Of a stretch of 64,000 bases of DNA, positions 12,029 through 23,690 are shown piece by piece (within the stretch, counting starts at the first letter, position 1; every line of letters begins with the position of its first letter). The notes beneath the pieces were generated by a model that did no database searches, was not told the origin of the DNA, and saw nothing but the letters and a program-made list of their open reading frames with translations. The stretch is from the NCBI GenBank assembly GCA_036852015.1, contig JAANDG010000083.1:297370-361369 (forward strand), read 5' to 3'. A program made the translations under genes and the position numbers. The stretch is from Pelodera strongyloides. Its lineage: Eukaryota > Nematoda > Chromadorea > Rhabditida > Rhabditidae.

Positions 12029-12196
12029 TTTAAGGCGAAATGCCCCTTTGGAAAATTTGCATATGATAAGCAAATCCTATGTATCCTATGCTAATTTTGT
12101 ACGATCGTCCACGGCAATCGTACAAAATTAGCATAGGATACATAGGATTTGCTTATCATATGTAAAGTTTCCAAAGAGGCTAGCATTTCGCTTTAA
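12029..12196. repeat. Near-perfect hairpin element, CCTATGTATCCTATGC family, copy 2
   Basis: Arms of about 80 bases meet at the same loop (TCGTCCACGGCAATCG) as the copy at 3602-3772, and almost every base is shared with that copy. The two must have spread recently. Confidence 0.85.
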
Positions 12197-12667
12197 AGTT
12201 TAAGTTCACACTGGACAGCCCTACTCCACGAGAGTGTATTACCCGTCTTTTCTCCTTTTCCTTCTGAATTTCTCTTCCGACAAGTTTCATGGTCATTATG
12301 TGCTCTTCCAGCACAGACTGGTACATATAGCTTCTCAAATCACGTGTCATACCCCTTTAAAGATTTAAGCTCAGACTGGACCGCTTCCGCCTCCTTGAGT
12401 ATATTATCCTTGTTGTCCTTCTTTTCCTTTTGAATTTCTCTCCGGACAAGTTCCCTCAGTAATCGGTCTTCAAAAGGGGCCCCTTTTCACTAATCTTTTG
12501 ACCGTCAAACGCGGCCAAAAACAGCCCCTACAACACGTCTCTCGTTTTTCTTTTTCCTTTTTTTTCAAAAACAAAATATCCTCCTTTAGTTTCCTTCTTG
12601 TTTTCTTTCACTCGCAGTGAACTATTTTTATGAAATATTTTGGCATTTTTATCTGCACTCATGGTCA

Positions 12668-12740
12668 TGGGGTCATGGTGTAAGGGCTAGTGCTCTAGAC
12701 TGCGACGTTAACGATCCGGGTTCGGTTCCCCCAAGGTCCC
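12668..12740 (+). repeat. tRNA-like sequence
   Basis: GGGGTCATGGTGTAAGGGC is followed by the B box GGTTCGGTTCC and a GGTCCC end that partly pairs with the 5' end. The anticodon arm does not pair, so this is a pseudogene or SINE head. Confidence 0.45.
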
Positions 12741-12875
12741 GTAATTCGACGAGACTCATATTGTAGAGGAAAGACGCCTTCTGGAGTATGTTTAAATACC
12801 TATATTCATACGGATAAATTTTGCTATTTATTATAAGATACAGCCGTTGTTTAAAAAAAGGTTGTTGAAGCTTGG

Positions 12876-13092
12876 TTAAAGCGGTATATGATGCGTTCTG
12901 TGCGACGTATGCATTCCCCATACACTATATGCAAATATCTGCAGCAGTCCAGAAAATCTACCGGAATAGATGACACTTAGCGAGACAGTGCAGACCTGCA
13001 GAAATTTGTCACGGAAATTGTCACGGAGACGGTCACGGAAATTTGCATATAATATGTGGAGGTTTCACAAACCGGGTGTTATGCCGCTTTTA
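12876..13092. repeat. Foldback element, GCGGTAT family
   Basis: It starts TTAAAGCGGTATATGATGCG and ends CCGGGTGTTATGCCGCTTT. Inverted arms contain CTATATGCAAAT and ATTTGCATATAAT. Confidence 0.65.
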
Positions 13093-13219
13093 GTCCGTCC
13101 TTATGCACCTCTATACCGGTTATCAGCTTTCCAATCTTTGAAGCCCCCCCCCCCTTGTTTCCTAAGGGAGCGCTTCTCTCTAACACCGATTCATAATACG
13201 TGACGTAGGGAAAACTCTC

Positions 13220-13322
13220 CTTCTCTCTCTCTCTCTCGCTCTCTCTCTCTCTCTTTCCTTCTCTCTCACTCCTTTGAGCTACTCTCTCTCTACCTCTCTC
13301 TCTCTCTCTCTTTCTCTCTCAG
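13220..13322. repeat. CT microsatellite
   Basis: CTCTCT runs with minor interruptions. Confidence 0.85.
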
Positions 13323-13507
13323 AGAGTCTTCTGTTTGAAAATCGTCTAAATAACCGGGGCTCTTTGATATTCCGTATGTATTCCCTTATGTTGGGGATAG
13401 ATTTAGAAAACCCATAAATTCTCCCCAGCCTACCACTTTTTACGGGAAAATATTTTTTTTGGTTAAGATATTCAGAACTTATTTAGACCTACGTCACTGT
13501 CACCATC

Positions 13508-13670
13508 TTTAAAGCGGCATTGTACGTGGTTTGTTGAATGTATGTTGCACAACTGCATTCACATGCATTATATTAGATGTGATCTTCATGCACCGCTGGC
13601 ACAGAAAATTAGCATATAATACATGGGATTACTGGTATGATATGAGTGTCCACATGTCATACCGCTTTAA
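13508..13670. repeat. Foldback element, CACGTGG family
   Basis: It starts TTTAAAGCGGCATTGTACGTGG and ends CACATGTCATACCGCTTTAA, followed by further copies of the CATGTCATACC end. Confidence 0.65.
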
Positions 13671-15163
13671 CATGTCATACCACTAAACCACATGTCATAC
13701 CGTTTTAAATGTCCGTTTCTCGGACAAGTTGCAGAAAATCATAAAAAAGAAGTAATTCTTATGCTAGTATTTTTCCTGCATTCCTCTAGCTTTCTATAAG
13801 CAATTGTACAATATTATTGAGGAATTTTCACTCGCGTTGCTATTCGGAATTAGTATTGAGCTGCAAGCTTTACAGCTTACATTTTGAAAGATTAACCATG
13901 TTTTCGCTTTGCATACAGCAGTTTTTGCAAAGATTTAAAGTAAATCCTCAAATATGGACCTTTACATCTGTTCTACACTAGAAGAGCGTCAACTAAATCT
14001 CTTGAAGTTGTCAGCTAAAACTTTTTTTTTAGTTGTTTTATTCATTTTATAATAAGTGGCTTCAGCAATTATTACACAAAACACCATCTCCCTTTCCAAG
14101 TCCTATAAACTTTTCTCTATAAATATTTATCGAAATAAATGTTGAAAGGGTGCTTAAGATTAGCAGTAAAATCTGAGCTTTTGGCTCATTTCTGTCCAAT
14201 CGCATCCCATATAAGTACGCTTGATTGTCCAATAGTCTATAGTAGTTTGCGTATGTGATGCCTAGTTACTTCCTTACTAGCCCTACCCTTTTTCCTAAAG
14301 ACATCCTAACACCCTAACCCTTTTACTCCTTTACAATTTAGCATCAAATTCAGTTTTCTTATTTTCATGTTATTTCTATTAGTAAAGTCATTTTTCCATT
14401 TTATTACTCCTGTAATTCTTTTCCTTGGAACTTTGGGAGCATGACTTCGTCAAGAATTTGAGATCATTGGTAATATTCGGGCTACTAATTTTTATGCAAT
14501 TCGCCTTGTGTTGGTTCATTAAATTTGATAGCATACGCACACTATGCGAACAGATTTCCGGATAACTACTACACTTACAAATGTTTTCTGTATAAATTCA
14601 GCATACATTCAGCCTAACTCCAACGCTGCTGTTCTTTGAAATCTGCATTTAATTTTAAAGTACTGTTTAACGTCAAGTAAAACTTGCTTGAAATATCAAT
14701 TCAAAAATCAAATAATTTATACCAAAATTTGTTCAAACAAAACTTTCTGATTTTCAGAAAAAAATACAAATTTGTATGAGACGTCGGAAAAACCATCTAT
14801 TTTTTAAAAAATAAATATGCTTTCTAGATTCTTACTATATTTTAGATTTTTACAATTCCTAGTAAAACAAATTTTTAAAGCACTAGCAAATGCAAATCGT
14901 AGGTTCAAGAAAAAAAAATGGAAAGTAAACAAGTAATTGTGCTGCTGACGGCTTTTATTTATCACTATTTTTGTAATTGCCCATATTTTTGAATTTTTTT
15001 CTAATTTCTATATTTACATTTCCTCAAACTCCTTACTAGTTGTATTTACTGTTACTCAGTTAGTATTGTATAAATGATGCATAATCTTGTCCAGTCGCAT
15101 TTTCCTAATTGGATTTTCACTTTTATTTTACTAATTTACCAATTTACCCCCTACTAACCCTAA

Positions 15164-15172
15164 CTCTTTCAG
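15164..15172 (+). promoter_or_regulatory. Candidate trans-splice acceptor for unit B
   Basis: CTCTTTCAG ends 12 bases before ATG 15185. No upstream exon can enter here in the coding frame (unit A would meet TGA at 15301), so a spliced-leader acceptor is the simplest reading. An out-of-frame ATG at 15174 precedes the coding ATG. Confidence 0.45.
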
Positions 15173-15184
15173 TATGCTGCTGGG

Positions 15185-15848
15185 ATGTCCAGTATTCACA
15201 GATCAATATCTACTTCTCCCTCTCTGACTGTACCACGTACCCCAATATTGGTTACCTCCAACTCCCTAGAGGTTCCGTCCGATACCTCCCGGGAACTCCT
15301 TGACTCCCAGGACCATTCCCACGATGGTCCCGTCGCTGCTAGACGCGCCCTAACTCGCCCACCACGCTCCCGCTCCCTTAATCTAGCAGCTCTGAGGAGG
15401 CGGTTATTCAACTATCGTTCTCCCGTCCAAGCCTCGCCCTCGCTAGACCTCCCGCGCCCAAGGAGTTCGTTTCACATCCCGGTTACAGTATTCCCTGACT
15501 CTCAGGCTACCGTAGATGATGCATCTGGCGCACCATCTGCTCACAGGCTCCGACTACCCAAAGCCGCATCCTATGACCCAATCCTGACGCGTAGTGTCTC
15601 GGTGGATGTCGCAAGAGGCATTGTCGCAGGAAGTTTGCAAAGGTCTCTCGATGTCGCGAGCGGCGTCGTTGCGGCTCCTCCTGGAGTTGCCGCAGGAAGT
15701 GGGCGGCGCGTGGTGCGGCGTTCGGTCACCCAATCACCCGGGAGGTCTTCTTCTTCCCGGATTCCACCTTCGTCCCCCACAGAAGAATTCGTCCACCAAT
15801 CCCGTGTCACACTGATGAAAAAGTCGCTTTCGGATTACATTATTGGAT
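15185..15848 (+). CDS. N-terminal unit B of tandem PTP gene (Ser/Pro/Arg-rich first exon)
   Basis: This single open exon of 221 codons starts MSSIHRSISTSPSLTVPRTP and ends KKSLSDYIIG before GTGGGT, in phase 1, so it fits the common exon at 26033 (junction residue Phe). It is low in order-promoting residues, with clusters such as ARRALTRPPRSRSLNLAALR and QSPGRSSSSRIPPSSP, which suggests a disordered region with many possible phosphorylation and 14-3-3-like sites (inference). GC content is clearly above the flanking introns, as expected for coding sequence. With the common body the protein would be about 828 residues. No family recognised. Confidence 0.65.
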
Positions 15849-16238
15849 GTGGGTTTTTGTTCTGTAGTTTGTAGTCTAATTGTCTAAATATCTAATTTTC
15901 CAATTACCAATTTACAAATATTTGTCGCCTACGTTTATACATAATATTATATTTACTTCTACGCAATTGTGGTTTACAAATTGAACAATATTTATTTTTC
16001 CACATGAAACACAGGTGTTTTGAAATTTGAATTTTACATGAAATACCGTTTTCGAATTGAAGAGCGAGGTAAGTCCACCTGTAGAGTATTTTGTGCGTTA
16101 GTTTCTAGAGATATCTGCATATATACTTTTAATAGTAATCCCAAAGCCATGATGTTCTTCGTCTTGAATGTAATATGATACAATGATACTGTACGTTATG
16201 CGGTTATACTGGAAAAACTTGGTTTCGATGTATTATAG

Positions 16239-16427
16239 CGAAATGCCGGCCGGTTTTTGAAACACCGAGTACACTGTACACCAGCTTTCTTATGCAACAT
16301 ATGCAAATGAGCGTAAATTGGAATAAAAACTCGAGCTAAATTGGAGTAAATTAGCATAAATACGTTAGAATTCAGGTGTCCACGAATCCACGATGTGTTT
16401 AAAAAACCGGCCGGTATTTCGCTTTAA
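16239..16427. repeat. Foldback element, GCGAAATACCGGCCGG family
   Basis: It starts TAGCGAAATGCCGGCCGG and ends CCGGCCGGTATTTCGCTTTAA. The interior has CATATGCAAATGAGCG. Confidence 0.8.
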
Positions 16428-17662
16428 TTGTCAGACGTCCAATAGTTTAACTCTTAAGGGGTCCTTTAAAGCTTAAGGCGACCGAAAATCACGTAAACTT
16501 ATTGTTAGTGAATTGTTTGGTCTCTCTCTTCGCCCGTGCAGGATATTTCAACGCTAGAGTCCATCACTATGCTGATTGCATTAGAATTGACTAGGCGGGC
16601 GCTCATTCTTTTGGCACCCCTTGATTCCCACCCTTGCCTGCACCCTAGAGCAGACACGTGCGGGCTTGCAATATAAAAATATAACATGCAAAGCATACTT
16701 TAAAGCGGATTTGCACGTGGTTTTGGAACGTGGTAGCTGCATTTCTGTGGACTGGATACAAATATCGGACTATGTAAAGTGTAAACAAATGTGTAGGGGC
16801 TCATGCAGAGCGATTTAGTATGGATAATTTGAAGCGGTAGTGGCCGTGGTTTGTGAAATATATAATGGACAACTAAATTGTCATATATTGTGCTCATCAG
16901 ACGAACACAGAAATTTCAAACAATACATGAGAATTCATTTGAGAAGAATACCTTTAAAATTTATCCTGGAACTCTGGAAATCTACTAGATTTTCCAGATT
17001 CGTATCTATCTTTATATTCGGGCTGTAATATAACCGACTTTAGCACATCCCTCATTTTTATACAAATATACCAAAAAATGAAATGAAAAATAATATAAAA
17101 TTCACGGGCACCGAGGTATTTGCTTTCTATCTGGTGAAATTGATACCGTATCTTAGTGCATGCACGTCTTAGGATGACTATACCTTGTTTTAGTCCTAAA
17201 GTCATAACAATACTTTATTAATCTAATTTCCCTTAATTATGTAAATGTTAATTGCCTTTTTCCGAAGACGCTCCCTTGTGTGTGTGTTTTTTCGGACTTG
17301 TAAACGGTGTCAAATTTCACCATTTTCTTTGAGGAAATTGGAAAAATGATGCACCTCAAAAAATGGGAAAAGCCGGGAATTTAACGTGGTAGGATGATGT
17401 ATCTGTGTGCATTTGTGAGATACCCCCAAATTAGGGGATAGTGTTACGCCTAAAACGGTGGCCCTGGGTACTGGGTCCCGTGGTCCTGGGACCTCAGTCT
17501 TCAGTGCAGTCGGATAGAAACACCGTTAACTACGCTAGGAGACTAACGACGTTAACCTCAGCTAGAACAAATGTGGAGAGCAGGTTTGATTGTTTTATTT
17601 GTGGTATTTGCGGTTTAAGTTTAAGTTTAAATGTTGAAAGTTTACAAACTTATGAGTAGTTT

Positions 17663-17667
<5 letters not shown>

Positions 17668-17723
<56 letters not shown>

Positions 17724-17752
17724 TAATAGATAGATATATAGATAGAGAGAGA
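17668..17752. repeat. TA then GA microsatellite
   Basis: About 17 TA units are followed directly by GA repeats. Confidence 0.9.
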
Positions 17753-18717
17753 GCGCATCAAGGCATCAAGGGCGCGTTTTTTATTTTGTATAACTTCGCA
17801 GTTTTGGGTAGTAGACTGCAACATGATTCGTAGGTCGCCGAGTTATATTCAAATTGTACTTATACGTTTCTAATGGAAGATATATTAATTTTTTTCTGTT
17901 ACGAGTGATAAGAGCGGAATCTCCATTGATAATTTTTGTACTGTTGTTTTCTACCAATCTACAGATAGTCTTCACCAATGCAGATAGCTTACGTTTAGTT
18001 CATAGAAGGGATGTCGTTTAGAAATTCCCTACGATATCTTACTTCTGTCCCTCTTTCCCTCTCTCCCTCCCTACCCCCTCCCTCTCTATCCCCGGGGAGA
18101 GATCTCGTCCTCTGGGAATCATATTCGTGAAGCGGGGTGTCTGTAAGGGTTCAGGGAGGTAACCTTATCCATGTGGGGTCCTACACAGCTGCCTTCTCTA
18201 GGGACCTAAGGACCTAAGACTTCTTTCCTTAGTTTTCCTTCTTTCTTTGTGCACATACAAAACGTGGTCGTTGTCCTAAGCTACTCTCACTACATTGTAA
18301 AGCAAAAAAGACTAGACACGTCTAGCAAGCGTCTAGAATCGATCTATTGATGTGCTAATCTAATTGGACACGTTGCATTCTGTTATTCCGTAATTCCGTA
18401 CTCGTTGTACAGTCGTACTGTACTAACAGCTCTATCGTTTTACCCACTGCAGCTAGCGTAATCAAAGACTGATTCTACTACGGTACCAAAGTCGTCCTGG
18501 GTGGTTCAACAGAGCACCTAGGTACACCACACTGCTAGGCAATTCATACTGTAACTTGGGCTGCCTCGGTAGTTGGACGCCATAAACCTGTGTGTTCTAT
18601 GGTGACGGTAAAGATTTAGAGTAGAAATTGTACTGTATTTTCTCTACTCTCTAAACCTGTGCGTATTCTAATGTTGTCATACTGTACTACACGCGGTAAC
18701 GATACGCCGAGGTGACG

Positions 18718-18886
18718 ATGCAAAGCCTGTACCAATCGTATTGTGCGCTTCGCGAGCGCAGTCCTGCTATGGACTATATTCCACACGTGATGACTACAAG
18801 TCTCAGAAGTCTCAGCTCGACGGCCTCTTTTAGTAATAAGAACAAAAGAGAGAGGTTTAAGAAGAGACAGAAGACTTTTGAAGAAG
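18718..18886 (+). CDS. N-terminal unit C of tandem PTP gene (basic)
   Basis: The open frame starts at ATG 18718 (MQSLYQSYCALRERSP) or at ATG 18769 (MDYIPHVMTTSLRSLSS) and ends KNKRERFKKRQKTFEE before the donor GTAAGT, in phase 1. It fits the common exon at 26033 (junction Val). Splicing to the next good acceptor at 21236 instead would run into TAG at 21284. The basic run KNKRERFKKRQK could act as a nuclear localisation signal or bind acidic lipids (inference). There is no strong acceptor upstream; GCGCAG at 18756-18761 is the nearest to ATG 18769. Confidence 0.45.
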
Positions 18887-19609
18887 GTAAGTACCGTACT
18901 TAATTTAATGATATGCAGGCAATTTGAATGTTGTCGAACAATGATGTTTAGGAAATTTGAATATTGTTGTCGGTCTGTAGAATAAGTAATGATGGGCAAG
19001 TAAGAGCTACGTTGAAGTACAATTCCGGCAGTGTTGACTATTTTTGTGTAGTATTTATGGTTTATGAACCGTGTGTGCGGGAAGTTTTTCCGTTTTAACC
19101 ATTTTTGAAAATAGCACGGGTGATGAGGTCTACGTTATGACATCCCGCTTTGCGTGCTAATTTTAGGAATTATTTCTTTCATTTTTCCCTCGACACCCTC
19201 TCTCTCATACTCTCTCTCTCAATAGCCTTCTCTCTCAAGCCTCTCTTTTTAAAGAAAAAAAAGATGATAAAGACAAGGATAATGACCGGAAGTGTCATTT
19301 GTATCCGGTTTTCACAGCGAAAGAATTACTTTAAGACTAAGCTTACGGAGACTTTCTTAAGTACTTACGTATATGACTTACGTGCTGAAAAGGCGTATCT
19401 AAGCAGCTCAAAAGATCCAATCCAAGGGTTAAAATCGCTTATTAGAGGAAGTAATTTTTGTTGAATGAAACCGGAGATAGTTGTGTTTCAAAAAGATAAA
19501 CAAGAAGTGTTCAACTTTTCTCGAAACGAGGAAGTTTTAGAAATATGAGCGGTTTCCTGTCGTGTACAAGAACAAGATTTATGATCAACTAGAGAATCAA
19601 TCACTCCTT

Positions 19610-19860
19610 CATAGGAAATGGGTGAGCCCGTTTGGTAACGGTTCACTGATTGTTTCGTAGGCTTGCCCATCTGGTGACCAATACGTGACCAACTCGTGAA
19701 CTCGTGGCCATGTTTCATCGAAAACATCAGTTGGTCACTAAATGGTCACGAACCAGTCTTAGATGGGTTTTTTCGGTAAAAACCAGTTGGTGAAACCAGC
19801 CCAACGACGTGTTTTTTTGTGGTTTCGGCAATTTTTTCGTTTTCCTGTGTAGAGTTACGT
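19610..19860 (+). repeat. GGTGACC dispersed repeat
   Basis: It contains GGTGACCAATACGTGACCAA, GGTCACTAAATGGTCACGAA and ends GGTTTCGGCAATTTTTTCG TTTTCCTGTGTAG. Similar copies are at 21630-21855, 22340-22425, 28850-29075 and 29700-29860. Confidence 0.7.
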
Positions 19861-19910
19861 TAGGTTGAAACAAGGTAATTTAGCTTTAGAACCCTCAGAC
19901 ATGAGCTTTA

Positions 19911-20179
19911 AAGCGAAATACCGGCCGTTTTTTAAGACTCATCGTGGACAACTGAATTCTTAAGTACTTATGCTAAGTTGCTCGAAAATAGCTCGATTTT
20001 TTGTTCTAATTTATGTTCATTTGCATAAATACGTAGGAATAATAATAAATCTTTATTGGTCGATGGATAAGGCAAAGAAAAATGAGGCAAAAACGTGAAT
20101 TTTGTAAAGACCAAAAGGAACCCTAAGAATACCACTGTCCATGATGCGTTTCAAAAACCGGCCATTATTTCGCTCTAAA
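19911..20179. repeat. Foldback element, GCGAAATACCGGCCGG family, with insert
   Basis: It starts TTAAAGCGAAATACCGGCCG and ends GGCCATTATTTCGCTCTAAA. About 90 bases of unrelated AT-rich sequence lie inside the right half. Confidence 0.7.
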
Positions 20180-20346
20180 CCCTTTTGACCAGAAATATTC
20201 TAAATTTATATTTATATGTAATCAACTCAAGATACATTTTAGATAGTAAATACAATGTAAAGAATAAACCCAGGAAAAATTAACTCCTCATTTTTCTACA
20301 TCTAGCAGAGTCTTCCACTTTTTAACATTATTTATACCTCACATCG

Positions 20347-20575
20347 TGTCCCTCTCCCTCTCTCCATCTCTCTCTCCCCCTCTCCATCTCCATCTCTCTC
20401 TCCCTCTCTCCCTCTCTCCCTCTCTCCCTCTCTCCCTCTCTCCCTCTCTCCCTCTCTCCTCTCTCATCTCTCCCTCTCTCCCTCTCTCCCCCTCTCCCTC
20501 TCTCCCTCCCTCCCTATCCCTCTCTCCTTCCCTCTCTCCATCGCCCTCCCTCTCTCCCTCTCCCTCTCTGTGCTA
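20347..20575. repeat. CTCTCC array
   Basis: About 230 bases of CTCTCC/CTCTCTCC units form a pure polypyrimidine strand. Confidence 0.9.
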
Positions 20576-21259
20576 GGTATGATCACATCGCTTGTATCAA
20601 CCCAAACCCGTTGTTATTTGTGCGGTTGTGGGGTTGTGACGCTTGGGTTGGGGTGGCTGTTCTCTAGTGAAGAGTAGTGAGTGCGATCGGGAGCAAACCC
20701 TCTCCCCAAATATCGATCGGTCCCAGTGTGCCCACACTTGAGTCCCAAATTGTCCCAAGAACTCACCCAGACCAACCCGAACTCACCCCGGGATGTCCCC
20801 GGCGCTTTTGTATGCAACCGGGATATATTGAGCATTTAATATCACGTCTATTTCTAACCGAGCAATCTATTTTGGGATCTCCCGTTTGCTATTCTGTTGC
20901 TAGATCGATCCTGCATTGCAAAGTATTTGTTGTGCGAAGAGACAGAAGCTTCATATAATATTTAACAATCACATTCAAAAGGCTATTTGACACTTGGCCA
21001 AAGTCATTATATTGTTTATTGGACTGGTCTCGGTGACATTGCTGCGATTCGTACTCACTTTGATCTAAAACGTTTTCCGTTTTCCGTTTTTCATTTTCTA
21101 TTTTCGCCCATCGTTAGTCAAATATTAATAATTCATTCAATAACTGTTTCTCTAAGCTCAATTTTCTACCGCTAAACCACAAATCGAGGAAACAACTTCC
21201 CCTTACCATTTCGCCACTTCTTCCATTCCACTACAGTTGCTAGAAACTATTTGCCCAAC

Positions 21260-21268
21260 TTTCTACAG
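21260..21268 (+). promoter_or_regulatory. Candidate trans-splice acceptor for unit D
   Basis: TTTCTACAG at 21260-21268 lies 30 bases before ATG 21299. The leader would contain a three-codon open frame (ATG GCC GGC TAG at 21275-21286). A second acceptor, CCACTACAG, ends at 21236. Confidence 0.35.
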
Positions 21269-21298
21269 TACCCAATGGCCGGCTAGTTGCTCCACCAT

Positions 21299-21590
21299 AT
21301 GGACTATCTCAGTGTGCCTGGGACACCACAGGTTCACCGACGCGGTGACCTGCCCCACGTGCTGGAGGTCTTCAAGAGGAAGAGCCTCTCCGAGCTCAGT
21401 CTTGTGCTGGACGTGTTCCGCGGGAGTCCCTCACCCTCCTCATCTGAATACTTACACCCCGAGAGGTTAGCTCGGTCCACCGGTAATTTACCGACAGATA
21501 ATGCGGCAAAAAAACACAGAAGGCGACGTCGAGTTACCCACACTTGGAATGCGTTTTATCCAAGCACATTGCAGAAAAATTATTATTTGG
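21299..21590 (+). CDS. N-terminal unit D of tandem PTP gene (NLS-like)
   Basis: An exon of 97 codons starts MDYLSVPGTPQVHRRGDLPH and ends PSTLQKNYYL before GGTAAGTG, in phase 1, fitting the common exon at 26033 (junction Val). An in-frame TAG at 21284 marks the upstream limit. Visible features: a predicted helix VLEVFKRKSLSELSLVLDVF, a Ser/Pro patch RGSPSPSSSE and the polybasic run AAKKHRRRRRVTH, a strong candidate nuclear localisation signal. Entering unit E instead would hit a stop within a few codons. Protein length with the common body would be about 704 residues. The start choice is by ATG position only. Confidence 0.6.
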
Positions 21591-21629
21591 GTAAGTGTTT
21601 TTTCTTCTTCATTTTTATGAGTTTCTACA

Positions 21630-21855
21630 TAGGAAATGGGTGAACCCACTTGGTGACAGTTTGTTTTCGTGGGCCAGCCCGTGACCACTTCGTGACCATG
21701 TGGTGACCAAGTTTCATCGAAAACCGTCATCAACTGGTCACCAAATGATCACGAACCAGTCAGCAAATGTTTTTTTCGGTAAAAACAATTTGATGACGGG
21801 CCAACGATGGTTTTTCTGTGGTTTCGGCAATTATGTTTCGTTTTCCTTTGCAGTT
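21630..21855 (+). repeat. GGTGACC dispersed repeat
   Basis: It contains GTGACCATGTGGTGACCAAG, TCAACTGGTCACCAAATGAT and ends GGTTTCGGCAATTATG TTTCGTTTTCCTTTGCAG, a ready-made 3' splice site. Confidence 0.7.
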
Positions 21856-22339
21856 CATTTTGTATTAAAAGTTGTTCCAAATTATGCTTGTGTATTTTTT
21901 TCTTAATCTATACGAGATTCTCTCTTTTCCTTTAAATATTCCCTGGAAAAACTTCCGGGAGAATCTGTCCTTTGGTAAGCTTTCCCTCTTTCCCAGCCCA
22001 GTCCAAAGACTAAACCCAGTCAGTTTCCCGAGTATTTTTTATTACAACCATTTCGCACCTTTATAATATTTTCTCTGGAAGCCACAGCCATATACCATAT
22101 TCCATATTGGTCTAAATGTACGTTTCAAGAATGTTTTATATGAGGACATAATTACTTGGGAGTAGTAGATGTGTCGTCTGACGGATAATGTTAGTTTGGG
22201 AAATAGGCGTATACCAAATGACCATGATATAAGTGCGATTTTCACGTCCATTTTCTGAAAATTTACATAAGAGATTTCGGAAATTAAAAATTCATGGCAG
22301 TAGGATGATTTCACTTAATATTTCTAAACCAACCACTCA

Positions 22340-22435
22340 CCAGATAGAAAAAAAAAATTTTGATGACAAGCCAACGATAGTTTTTTTGTGGTTTCGGCAA
22401 TTATTTCGTTTTCCTGTGTTACAGCACTGATTTTT
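22340..22435 (+). repeat. GGTGACC repeat, 3' fragment
   Basis: Only the right end is present: TTTGATGACAAGCCAACGAT, then GTGGTTTCGGCAATTATTTC, ending TTTTCCTGTGTTACAG. Confidence 0.6.
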
Positions 22436-22849
22436 CTGCTTGGTTCTATTCCTTTTCTCTTCGACGATACGGCTCCCTTCCACCCTTTTGTGTCATGTCA
22501 CTATTTTCATATTATCACAAATCTATTATGGATTAATTGTTCAATCTCTCTGTTTTTAATAATATTTTAACTGAAAAAAAAAAACAGGAAACGTTGATCG
22601 GGAGTAGTAGCTTTCCGATAGTTTTATGCTTCCATTTCTGAGCGTCTTGACTAACACCACTGGGACTGGGGACCTTTCCCAACTGTAGAGCAATACGAAG
22701 GGATACGACACGTGTAAGAATAACACGTTGTTTACGGAGGATGCAGTAGGTTCTCAGACGCGCTATAATTATAGTAGTACAGTGCACGCTAGAGGTAGGA
22801 ATATTATACCATCCAGACAAAAAAAGTGATATTGTGATAGGTACGCTAA

Positions 22850-23000
22850 TAAATCGTTTACTCTTCAAGAGCGTGCACCTTTATTCAAGGGTGGTACAGT
22901 CAGTTTCACAGTGAACTTATGACTTGTTTCGCAGGGCAGGGGTCCTGAGCATTATTCGACGAGTTCCAGATGACAAATTGCTCGACGTCTTCGGGCTAGT
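22850..23000 (+). repeat. Dispersed repeat, CGACGAGTTCCAGATGACAA family
   Basis: Shared blocks: AAGAGCGTGCACCTTTATTC, TTCGCAGGGCAGGGGTCCT and CGAGTTCCAGATGACAAATT. Related copies are at 27920-28065 and, inverted, at 46665-46815. Confidence 0.65.
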
Positions 23001-23455
23001 AGTACAGAGTGGATATATAATGGCGAAACGATAGATTTGTTGAAATAGGTCGCTAGAAGCGGTAGGTAGATGACTGCTGGACGCTGACTCCTTATTTAAA
23101 GATGTTGAGAAACGCCGCCTCCGCGCCCGCAAACGCAACAGTAAAGATAGGAATGCAACATTCAGACTTTATAAACTTTTGCTTAGACCATTCAGACGAC
23201 ATATCAAAGTGATAATGTGATAGTTACGCCAACAAGTTACGGTAATATTATAGACAGTATAGATATTGCTCTAGATACAGATGATAAGATAAAAATTTGC
23301 AATGAGCATTAATAGACGGTTAATGAAGAGTGTTTTGTTGAGGTTTCAATTATTGAATTTTGTTGGTGAGATAATATGAGGGAGGATAGAGCTGGCAGAT
23401 AGAATGTGCTTCAAAAAAACTTTTGTGGAATAGGATTTCGGCTTGTTGTTCCGTT

Positions 23456-23457
23456 CT

Positions 23458-23488
<31 letters not shown>

Positions 23489-23690
23489 AACTCACTCCCT
23501 TGCTTATCTCTCTCTACCTCTCTATCTGCTTCTCACACACTCTCCTTGTTAAGTCTGGAGAGAGAGACGATTGACAGAGTTATTGGTAGAAGGAGAGATA
23601 ATCAGAGAGAAAGAGAGAAAGAGGGAGAGAGAAAGAGAGAGAGAAAGAGAAGGAGAGAGAGAAAGAGAGAGAGAGAGAGAGCAACTGAGG
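23456..23690. repeat. CT block facing a GA block
   Basis: A CT-rich run (23456-23540) is followed by a GA-rich run (23560-23690), so the two can fold back on each other. Confidence 0.8.

Larger units (their letters stand above)
10883..15172. other. Intron / inter-unit region
   Basis: It holds several foldback elements (11038-11387, 11588-11767, 12029-12196, 12876-13092, 13508-13670), a repeated segment at about 11800-11990, a tRNA-like sequence (12668-12740) and CT runs (13220-13322). About 13700-15150 is AT-rich with no feature I can name. Confidence 0.5.
15849..18717. other. Inter-unit region
   Basis: It contains a foldback element (16239-16427), CACGTGG-family remnants (16699-16930), a TA/GA microsatellite (17668-17752), pyrimidine-rich sequence around 18050-18090, and otherwise no recognisable feature. 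Confidence 0.5.
18887..21298. other. Inter-unit region
   Basis: It holds a GGTGACC-type repeat (19610-19860), a foldback element interrupted by an insert (19911-20179) and a long CTCTCC array (20347-20575). Two pyrimidine-rich acceptors lie at 21228-21236 and 21260-21268. Confidence 0.5.

Noticed and set aside
10836..15303. Direct splicing of unit A into unit B
   Set aside because: Phase 1 entry at 15173 reads into TGA at 15301; the unit B frame needs phase 0.
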